A stretch of 64,000 nucleotides of DNA from Mesocentrotus franciscanus (lineage: Eukaryota; Echinodermata; Echinoidea; Camarodonta; Strongylocentrotidae): NCBI GenBank assembly GCA_037976565.1, contig CP137666.1, forward strand, positions 58,274,740 to 58,338,739, given 5' to 3'. The notes under the pieces were generated by a model, which saw only the letters and a list, made by a program, of their open reading frames with translations, was not told the DNA's origin and did not search any database. Numbering within the stretch: position 1 is the stretch's first letter; the number at the start of each line of letters is the position of its first letter. Below are positions 55,901 through 64,000 of the stretch, in pieces. Position numbers and translations under genes: made by a program.

Positions 55901-57075
55901 CCCTTACAATGAAAGTTCTTTTAACAACTAAAAAGCTTTCCTGAGGGTTGTCTGACATAACAACTACTCCATGCAAAGTGGATTCCATCTCTAGAGATGT
56001 CATTGTGCAGAGTAGGTCAAAGAAATGGTTCGTAACCAGGGTTTATTAGAGAAACATGCATAACTTGAAGTATGTTAATAAACCGGTCTATCGCATATTA
56101 AAGCTAATCTTGAGCTCTGGTATGGGAATTATATGTCGAGAGAACATGGCTATAATTCATTCTGGATTGTTTAATCTGCAGTAGATTGATTGTTTGAACT
56201 AGAAAAATAAAAACAAACTCACAAAAACTTGCTGGAAATCATCTTCTTTAAAAACCACAACTCTCATTAATTTTTGCACAATAGGCCTGTCTTCACCAGC
56301 CCGAGATGGTCAAATAGCCCGCTATTTCTGATCGGGGAAATTAGCCAGATCACGAATTAGCAGGCTATTTGGCAGGTGAAGACGCAAAAAGCAGGCTATT
56401 TGGTCAGGAAATCTTCCCAAGATATCTTGGGCTAGTTTGCAAAATAGCCCACTATTTGTGGTCTGTCCTCACCAGCCCGAAGACTCGCACTATGCGCGAA
56501 CACTGAGCAAATGTCTCGAGCTCAAGTTTCTAACTGATGAAGACGCGATTTGTAACTTTGGGCTAATTTCCCAGATCACAAAGTAGCGGGCTATTTGGCC
56601 AACTCGGGTTGATGAAGACAGACCTATAGTGACCTGTGTTAAGCACATGGTGTCGGGCCTACTTACCTTGAATTCCTTATCTTTCTATGCTCATTACTCA
56701 TCCCCTATAAATTTTCTACCAAAGTTGTTTGGCACATGTCATTTATTTGTTATCTTGAACATTCAGTGTAAGTTTTGTTGGATTCTGTGAGAATTTATTT
56801 TCTTTCATTACCAGAACTCAAGCTTTTCTTTAAGCTAACCGAATTCTAAACTTCTACGTTGAACCAAGCAGTATACCTATTAATAAACGTACTGTAAAGT
56901 CCAATCATAACCCTGAATCAATATCTTTGATGAAATAAGCGCAGAACAAATGCCATCAGAGAAAATGTCGCCAGAGAAAATATCGGACCACCAGTCTTAC
57001 CTGCCATTCATAGGCATCTCCTCCACGACAGCAGAGCCTGTGTTTGCTTTCCAGTTCCCAGAAATTGAAGTCCTC
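49867..57075 (-). CDS. SYN: Synapsin (SYN), C-terminal part: last four coding exons
   Basis: Synapsins coat synaptic vesicles and tether the reserve pool; domain C has an ATP-grasp fold that binds ATP. In - strand order: 57001-57075, 51325-51427, 50927-51039, 49867-50158. All three internal junctions keep frame and give 193 residues plus stop. Visible family motifs: [58 protein letters not shown], containing the C-terminal ATP/metal-binding Glu region; LVIQKM closing domain C. Then a Ser/Thr/Pro-rich linker and a domain-E-like end, [16 protein letters not shown], equivalent to the RSLRKSFASLFSD terminus of long vertebrate isoforms. Domains A, B and most of C must lie beyond 64000. The gene is convergent with FBXO7. 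Confidence 0.95.
50170..50220. repeat. (GA)n microsatellite at the synapsin terminal-exon acceptor
   Basis: About 24 uninterrupted GA dinucleotides, forming a (CT)n polypyrimidine tract in the sense of the synapsin transcript, roughly 10 bp from the acceptor. Confidence 0.95.
50927..51039 (-). CDS. SYN: Synapsin exon: end of domain C
   Basis: Acceptor CTTTTGTTTCAG, donor ATCAG|GTCAGC. Encodes [20 protein letters not shown] and [17 protein letters not shown], matching the EV..SSMPL.G....ED..L...LV..KM pattern of synapsins. Confidence 0.95.
51075..51300. repeat. (CAT)n / (ATC)n simple repeat
   Basis: Runs of CATCATCAT, CACCATCAC and related triplets within a synapsin intron. Confidence 0.9.
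51325..51427 (-). CDS. SYN: Synapsin exon: domain C ATP-grasp core
   Basis: Acceptor TTTATATGTTCAG, donor ATTGAG|GTGAGG. Encodes [20 protein letters not shown] and [14 protein letters not shown], the counterpart of the [20 protein letters not shown] and HGKDGRDHIIE stretch in vertebrates. Confidence 0.96.
51925..51965. repeat. (GA)n microsatellite
   Basis: GA repeats in two runs. Confidence 0.9.
52870..52970. repeat. (GATA)n microsatellite
   Basis: Repeated AGATAGAT with GAGATTTA interruptions. Confidence 0.95.
53581..54295. repeat. Dispersed direct duplication of about 135 bp
   Basis: 53581-53717 and 54164-54295 share AAGAGTTGATGACAAATTAC, AAGTGGACTACGGGTAAAA, AGCAGTGCATTGC and ACCCTGGTGCAAATTAGGA in order with few differences. 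Confidence 0.85.
53985..54100. repeat. (GA)n / (GGA)n tract
   Basis: Purine-only run between the two copies of the 135-bp duplication. Confidence 0.9.
56098..56820. repeat. Dispersed repeat, copy 2 (filled site)
   Basis: Same block order as 22163-22510 (AATCTTGAGCTCTGG ... ATTACCAGAACTC), interrupted by the MITE at 56281-56628. Confidence 0.85.
56281..56628. mobile_element. MITE with about 50-bp TIRs, insertion proven by the empty paralogue
   Basis: Ends GGCCTGTCTTCACC and complement GGTCTGTCTTCATC, continuing into AAATAGCCCGCTA on both sides; AATAGCCC/GGGCTATT motifs recur inside. Flanked by ATA on each side, and the empty copy at 22331 reads CACATAGTGA. The target duplication is therefore 2-3 bp (TA or ATA). 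Confidence 0.85.
57001..57075 (-). CDS. SYN: Synapsin exon: GNWK/NTGSA segment of domain C
   Basis: Acceptor ACACCTTTTTTTCAG, donor GGCAG|GTAAGA. Encodes [20 protein letters not shown] then PMNG, matching GNWKTNTGSAMLEQI of vertebrate synapsins. Starts with the last base of a codon from an exon outside the window. Confidence 0.94.
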
Positions 57076-58389
57076 CTGAAAAAAAGGTGTAAAAAAGTAA
57101 AATAATTAATTATTATCCTGTTAATAAACACCCTCTTCATTCAAAATTGAATAGTGATGTATGTAATTGCATGAAATGACACAATATGAAAGTACTATAT
57201 TGAGTTCATATAATCATATGTATTGAAGAGATGCAAGCAGTAAAGAACATTAGAAGTCATATTGATTTTTCATTTTGGACATAGCCTTAGAAACGTGATC
57301 AATTTCAAAGGCATAAATGTAAATATGGAGAAAAAAAATTACTTTTTCATGACTGAAAAATTTCTTCAAAAAGATTCTTGATGATATTGAGATGCAATTT
57401 TAATGGTATTTGGAAAAAGTGGTCACTTTGATATCAAAATTTCAATATCACCTTTTAATGTTTATAATACTTTTCACAATATAATTAATAAAAGTTTGTA
57501 TGAGTTGCACACTATCAAGTGCTTGTTTCAGTATATATTCTAAGACTGAATTTAGTTTAAGTAATTGAGACACTTTTATTTTCATTTATCATTTTCTTTA
57601 TTTTCATCATGAAAAAGAAAAGGAGGTGCATTAATCATTTCTCCCTGATATTTCATTTAACCTTTTTCCATCCCCATTCCTGATAAAGCTTATTTAAAAT
57701 GACAGTGAGGTTGTCAGTTCAACTACTCACAAATTGGTCTTTAATAATCTGATCTCTGTTCTTCATTGCCCAAGGGTGATTATTGGCCAGAGGCAACGAA
57801 GCCTCAGACAGCTGGTCATATAAATGTTAGAACCTCATAATAAATCAGGGCAAGTAAGCTTAAAGTAAATTTCAAATGGCCAATATACAAATAGCGGATA
57901 CTTTTTCAGACATCCAAGATTGTTAGTCAATATTTTATACAAAATTGTAAGCAATTATTACCTGGATATAACTTTTTTGCATTGAATAATACTCTATTCT
58001 CGAAAGGCAATAAATATTTTACCCTTTTAAACAAACTTTACTATGTTACAACAGAACTGGTATTCAATAGTCAAAATTCACTCTCATCAAAGGTTTTAGT
58101 TGACTTATTCTAAGTCTAAACCCACTTAGAGATGTTTAAGAGTCTTCTGTTTAAGAGTCTTCTTAAAATAAACTGAACACATGTCAAATTAAAAAAAAGG
58201 TAAACTTTTGAAATAATTGTTTCAATGCCTAATGCATTGATGGATGCAAATGAATAGAAAAGAAATCTCAAGGTAGTAAAATTTGTTCTTTACGTCCTAT
58301 CATTTCATGCAACAACAACAACAAAAACATAAGAAAAAGAATCAATCAATCAAAAAAATTAAGCACTTAATTTCAAAACCCGGCATAAG

Positions 58390-58655
58390 GCTTTAAAAAA
58401 GAAATTTTTGTATTGCCCTTTGCGACCGACCCCAAATCTTAAAATCTATGGTCGACTTTTTATTATTATTATTTTTTTTTACTGTATTTTAAAGAAAAAA
58501 ATGTTTAATAAATAAAAAAAAATATGTATTAAAGCCTTCAAAACTGAAAAATATCAGCCCAAAGAGGGTCAAAAAGCAACAACAAAAAAATGAAAATCGA
58601 CCGACCGACCCAGGTGCTGGCACGTAAAGGGCAATACAACACCTTTTTTTAAAGG
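58390..58655. mobile_element. MITE with TTGTATTGCCCTTTRCG inverted ends
   Basis: GGCTTTAAAAAAG ... TTGTATTGCCCTTTGCG at the left and the complement (CGTAAAGGGCAATACAA ... TTTAAAGGCC) at the right; CGACCGACC motifs sit inside each arm. Confidence 0.75.
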
Positions 58656-59470
58656 CCTAATTTAAAGCCACATGATAAATATGGGGTAAAACGAAAGGAA
58701 AAGGAAGACAAAAAGGTCCAGTGAACTTCTCTAAATTGATTGTTTTTATTGTTACCACAGCAACATAACTACATTTCAAGTTTGCCACGTTTGAGGCAGA
58801 TTACAGGTTGCTTTTACCCCAGATCAGTGCCAATTTGATGAGAAAAAAAAAGAAGATAATTTGGAAAGCCTTGGGAATTCCAGAATATCACAGATGCTGA
58901 TCATTGACATCATCATTTCTATCAAAGTCACCCCCAGTAGCAGATCCAGGGGTGGGCATGGGATGCATGTAACCCATGACCCCTCACTACCACTCAAAAA
59001 CCCTAACCTGTCATATCTCTAAAAATGGCTCCCTGAATGTGCCCCCCCCCCCTGCAGCAATTTAGACCCAAAAGGCGTCTTAAACACATGCTACCCTTTA
59101 CTTTCTTTCTTTACTTCTTTCTTTATTTCTTCTTCTTCTTTTTTTTTGCTTGTCAGGGAATTTCGAAGTAAAAGGCACCCCCAAATATTATCTCTGGTCA
59201 CAAAAGCCTGTCTTTCTTTGAAAAATCTAAAACAGAGTAGATATTATATAACCCATTGCCCACTGGAACCCGACTATGCGAATAGGAAAATTCAGTACAC
59301 AACAGCGTAACAATGTCTCTGTCAGTATGTACTATGAAGAAGAAAAAAAGATTGCCATAACCAAAACTTGTCTGGTGTCTTGTGATACCATAAGACTTCA
59401 TAACATCTTTAACTTGACTACGCCAAAGTACAATAAGATGGTCATTTAAACAAGTGAAACGCTCTCGGCG

Positions 59471-60383
59471 GTCTCGCCTGCATTACGCAATTCGATATGA
59501 TGAAAAATTGAGGTAGGGACATTATTTATAGGCAGGGTGGCCCATTAGCAGGCCCCCCAAAATGAAATCCTCTGAATCTAATCAGCATTTTGAAGTGAAT
59601 ATTGACTAAGAATATGCAGACCTGAAAGGACATTTGACCTTGACTTTGTCACCTAAAAGACTAATCACATGATTGGTGATACTTGATAACCCTTATGTTC
59701 AAGTTTCATGGAATAGGAATGTATACTTTCAAAATTACGTTAAAAATTCAAGATCTTAACGTGATGCCACAAAATAGTCTGAGTTTGATGACCGGAAATG
59801 ACCTTTGACCTTGACTTAGTGACCTGAAATTCTACTCACATGATTGGGGATACTTGATAACCCTTAAGTCTAAGTTTCATTGAATAATAACTTATACTTT
59901 CAAAATTATATAAAAAAATTCAAAAACTTAACCTCAGGTTAAGTTTTTGATGATGATGCCACAACATGGTCTAAGTTTGTTGACCTTAAATGACCTTTGA
60001 CCTTGACTTTGTGACCTGAAATTCTCCTCACATGATTGGGGATACTTGATAACCCTTTAGTCCAAGTTTCATTGAATAAGAACTTATACTTTCAAAATTA
60101 TATTAAAAATTCCAAAACTTAACCTCAGGTTAAGTTTTTGATGATGATGCCACAACATGGTCTATTAAAGTTTGTTGACCTTAAATGACCTTTGACCTTG
60201 ACGTTGTGACCTGAAATTCTCCTCACATGATTGAGGATACTTGATAACCCTTTAGTTCAAGTTTCATTGAATAAGAACTTATACTTTCAAAATTATATTA
60301 AAAATTCAAAAACTTAACCTTGGTTAAGTTTTTGATGTTGAAAAGCGGCGCCTATGTCTCGCTTTTTGCTACGCAGGCGAGAC
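59471..60383. mobile_element. GTCTCGCCTGC-ended element with four tandem DR1-bearing units
   Basis: Inverted ends GTCTCGCCTGC (59471, and complement ending 60383). Internally four units of about 170-195 bp, each with TGACCTTTGACCT or a close variant, TGTGACCTGAAATTCT, TCACATGATTGGGGATACTT and GATAACCCTT. Copies 2-4 carry a perfect DR1 in complement at 59799, 59991 and 60186; an inverted CTTAACCTCAGGTTAAG lies between units. Confidence 0.85.
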
Positions 60384-61317
60384 AAAAAATGGTCAGGTGT
60401 TACAAAGTCTCTGCGTTGAGATTTAAAAAGTTCACTGCTTACATATAACGTTTTGCAAATCTGGACCACTAGCAACATTTATGAAACTTTCTTGCACACA
60501 AATAAGTCTTATTTTATAGTAGTCTATTACTGCAGATAAAACAAATATGCAGATGGAGATATGGACTGAAAGGGCAGGAAGTTTTTAAAAATAGATAAGA
60601 AAATGTCTTAAAAATAAGTTTGTTTACATTGCATTATCATTCAACTCTAACAACAAAAAAAAACTCAACCAGAATATAAACTGAGCAAAGTGCAGAGAGA
60701 TTAGAACTTTTTCAAGATACCGGTAGAGAGAGAAAATCTGGAGAAAGTGATGAGAGAACTTTCCTAATTGAATTAGAACGGGTGTACCTGTGTACCCCTA
60801 GACACCTGTAGATGGGTATCAGTCAGCACCCATTAGTGCCCACATTGTCCCACATGTCCCTAAGGTAAACGGGAAACTCCCGAGAAACTTTTCTTCAGTA
60901 GCTCGAACTATACTCAGGTAAAAACAGAATTGTGATTTTTCTTATGCTCTGTATAAATCATAAGACCATATTGTTGTGTAGGTTTTGTGTGTCTATGAGT
61001 TTGGTTCTCATCTTTACTGTCTGATGAAGATATTAACATGTTGGTAGTGAGGTTGGTAGTGAGGAGCTATATGCACATGGTTCCTTAGAAATAAAAAGTA
61101 ATCTACATTCCCACATTGGTATAACAAACAGGTTTGCCCGGGGTGCAAGAGTAAACAAAAATAAATGAATACCTGTACTAAGTTTAAGCTGTGCATGAGT
61201 CAAAGACTAGATAATAAAAACAATATCAGATTGATGGAGAGGAGAAAAATGGATGTATAAGAAACTTAGAGATGGTGAAATAGACAGCAAAAGAGAAAGG
61301 AGAGACTTACAGGGAAG

Positions 61318-61376
61318 GAGAGAGACAGAGAGAGAGAGAGAGGGGGGGAGATAGAGAAAGAGAGAGAGAGGAAGAT

Positions 61377-61414
<38 letters not shown>

Positions 61415-61436
61415 AGAGAGAGAGAGAGAGAGAAGC
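61318..61436. repeat. (GA)n microsatellite
   Basis: Long GA-rich run with GATA and GGGG interruptions; overlapping Leu/Ser-rich ORFs on the other strand are artefacts. Confidence 0.93.
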
Positions 61437-64000
61437 AAGCACTACAGAAGCAACAATAAGAGACATGCACGTTATATTTTTTAAAAAGATGAACCCAGAT
61501 ATTATCATAGCATCAACCTTAAAAAATACCGTTTGACCTGAAGATGCTGAATTCTACCTGCCCTGGTTTTAACCCATCTAAATCTTCAGTTCCTTTAGAT
61601 ATGTTTAAGGTTTTGTTTTAAGGAGGGAAGGACGGACCTGGAGATTGAACCTACAATGAACCCCTCACACCCCGATACTAAACTACAGCTGACTACAAAA
61701 CAGGATCTAGTCTTTATGTTTAGGCATTATCAACTTGTTAATCTAATCTCATGGAAGAGACGGACTCTTCATCACTTTGAAAACTAAACATATTGAGTGT
61801 ATTTCACACGATCTTGCTGAAAGTTTTTTTTTAAATTATCCATGGATAATAACCTGAACTATGCCACAAAGTTTTGAACAACAATTGTAAAATGAGCTAA
61901 ATGAGCCTTCAATAGTTTTTTTTTTGGGGGGGGGGGGATTCCCAGCATATGGCATGAGTTCAAAGGTGCAGACTACTTTAAACATACTCTTTAACATTTT
62001 CACAAGATCATGAGAGAAGCCAAACTAATTAATAAAGCTTACAAAGTAAGGAAAAAAACAAATAAAATGTTTATGAAAAATTATAACCTTTCTGCAAGGT
62101 TTTAGCCTCTTTAATCATTGGTCAAAAGGGAATTCCTTCGGTCTAGTGTAACTTTGGTCTAAAGGCAATTTTCCATAGTAACAAATATGATAAAATCTAC
62201 TGGTATCACAGCAAGTCCCAGTTGTTATCTTGTGCAGAAAGCTGCAAAGGGTCTGATAATAGAGACTAGTCATCACTGCCATATCATGTGACAATGAGAC
62301 CTAATTCAAACCTGACAGAACACAAACTTCAAAAAATGATTTTCAGAAAAAAATAAGATGACAAGGGCTACTTCCAGGGCAGTACCCAAACTACTCCTTT
62401 TCCAATGACACACAATGCATAAAATATTCCTTTTTAAGCTTTTAAGTCTTCTTTTTCTTCAAAACATTACAAGGAATCAAACTTTCCAGAGAGCAACAAC
62501 TCTTCTGGCCCCTGGGAAAAGAAGAGCTATCAGATCTTTGACTGTTAGTCTCCTTTAAGAGCATAATTAATTTCTATTTTCTCAAAACAAAATACATCAG
62601 AGGGAGAAACTACGAAACAATGGTAGTTCTGAAAATAAGAAATTAGAATAAACACCTATTACTTTCAATTTAGTTTACATTGCTTGATACTTTAGGAAAA
62701 CATGTTACCACAAACCTTATTGCAATTCTCCCATCGTTAAATTATTAGAAGGAGATGATAAAAAACATCTTGATTCTAGACTAGAGCACAATGACACTAT
62801 GTCATTAGCTCATCCTTGTGTCTTTAGGGAACAGGCCTGGGACAATACCCTTGGGATGAAAGGAGGGGTGGAGGAGGGAGGGGTACATAATTAATCACAG
62901 CTGCTATTCTCAGAGAAGGCTTGACTCATAAAACCTCAACAAGAGATGTCATAGATGTCATCAGTCCATCATTTTTTCCAGTGTTTATTAGCAATATTCT
63001 CATGGGCTATTGAATGATGAATCCTGCAGAATGACAAGTTCACTCCATCTCTGTACCTGACAGCTTTCTTGATTCAGAGATACTATAAGACAAGGTACTT
63101 TGAACTTGTTTGAAGACACTTACAAAAACTTTCAAAAAATAAACCTGAGGCAATTACAATAGCCTAATGCATTACCTATTGAAATGAGTTAGCACAGCAT
63201 TCGATAACATACTCACAACGTACTCTCATTTGACATGAATTCATAAGTGAAATTTTTTTTTTTAGAAGAACAACTTCAGCTTATGATTTAATGTAGATTT
63301 TATTTCATATTATCCTGCAAGATAGGCTCATAAACATAATTACAGGCAAATGATTCTTCAGTAAATTTGTTAACAACCACAACAAGAAAAAGTCCAGCCA
63401 ATTCTGCTATGATTAAAAGCTGTTTGCTCATATACTGTTATCATCTGTTACGAGAGCACAGAGTGACACCGTTGTTCATTCTGTGCCCTGATCAAATTTA
63501 CTTTAGGCAAACCACCTGACTTTTCATAAGACGCAACCTACGTTCTTATTTCGGTCTTCTGATCATGACCGCGAACCTCGAAGAGTTCCTGTAATTTACT
63601 ACTAAACCGCATCAATGGCCGCCCAGGGTTGCCAAAACTTCCCCTTTCCCGTCCCCCTCACTCTCTTTCTTGGGGAGAAAACTCAAAGAGGAAATTAGTT
63701 TATCAAATAAGACCCCATGACTTAAATGACGTTCATATATAAACTAAAGAATGGGCCCTTTGCATGAAAACAATTAAAAACTGCACTTTTTGAATTTCAG
63801 ATTTAAGACTTTGGAGTTGTGTTAAAATGCAACTATTTAAGCATATAGCCCCTATTGTTAATTGTGTTAGTTGTCTTGGTTAAATTACCTTGACACAAAG
63901 TCTCTGATGACTAAAGGATACCCCCAAAAACAAAAAAAAATTGTAATAATATTCTCTTCTTTTTTCGAAAAAGGCACTATATTTTGATAATTACAATGTA

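Larger units (their letters stand above)
51428..57000 (-). other. Synapsin intron, 5.6 kb
   Basis: Contains simple repeats, a diverged 135-bp duplication (53581/54164) and the dispersed repeat with the MITE insertion (56098-56820). I looked on the + strand for a nested TIMP gene, as found in synapsin introns of vertebrates and Drosophila, and saw none. Confidence 0.6.
57076..64000 (-). other. Partial synapsin intron, 6.9 kb to window edge
   Basis: No further synapsin exon was found. I looked for the adjacent VVKIGHAHSGMGKVKV-type region and did not see it. Contains a MITE (58390-58655), the DR1 tandem element (59471-60383) and (GA)n at 61318-61436; the remainder is AT-rich without recognisable features. 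Confidence 0.55.

Noticed and set aside
51428..57000. Nested TIMP gene in the synapsin intron
   Set aside because: Expected from vertebrates and Drosophila, but no signal peptide, Cys-rich or TIMP-like exon was found on the + strand here; it may lie in an intron beyond the window.
57705..57820. Additional synapsin exon
   Set aside because: The - strand translation has stops and lacks the domain C motifs expected upstream of the GNWK segment.
61207..61508. Leu/Ser-rich ORFs
   Set aside because: Translation of a (CT)n microsatellite.

Overview
This is AT-rich, repeat-dense animal genomic DNA with long introns, standard GT-AG splice sites and many non-autonomous transposons. The two recognisable host genes are metazoan, FBXO7 and synapsin. 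The repeat style (abundant TACATGTA strings, TIR/foldback elements, DR1-bearing tandem repeats) suggests a marine invertebrate deuterostome, most likely an echinoderm such as a sea urchin. That assignment is inference, not proof.

Layout. 1-8.0 kb: no confident gene, only foldbacks, paired hairpins, a TTAA-type MITE and one GC-richer block. 8.0-21.8 kb, + strand: a complete FBXO7 gene of 11 coding exons (564 codons plus stop). The reading frame stays open through every junction, and the short first exon (8037-8149) is easily missed because a longer ORF in another frame overlaps it. 21.8-49.9 kb: a transposon graveyard. It holds a BEN-domain coding remnant inside a TA-flanked TIR element, two broken pogo-type transposases, PIF/Harbinger pieces, a degenerate DDE-like protein with an AT-hook, a proline-rich repeat ORF with frameshifts, a tRNA-like sequence, and many foldbacks and MITEs. 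49.9-57.1 kb, - strand: the last four coding exons of synapsin, running out of the window to the right. The remaining 57.1-64 kb is taken to be a synapsin intron.

FBXO7 (+) and synapsin (-) are convergent neighbours. Human FBXO7 and SYN3 are also convergent neighbours on 22q12.3, so this looks like ancient conserved microsynteny, with the space between filled by mobile elements. FBXO7 is a Skp1-Cullin1-F-box adaptor; synapsin is an ATP-grasp-fold protein of synaptic vesicles. No functional link between them is implied.

The most notable structural signals are: a perfect nuclear-receptor DR1 motif recurring in three unrelated repeat families; a BEN-domain gene remnant carried by a TIR element; a filled/empty-site pair that exposes a MITE insertion; and palindromes with 66-82 bp arms.
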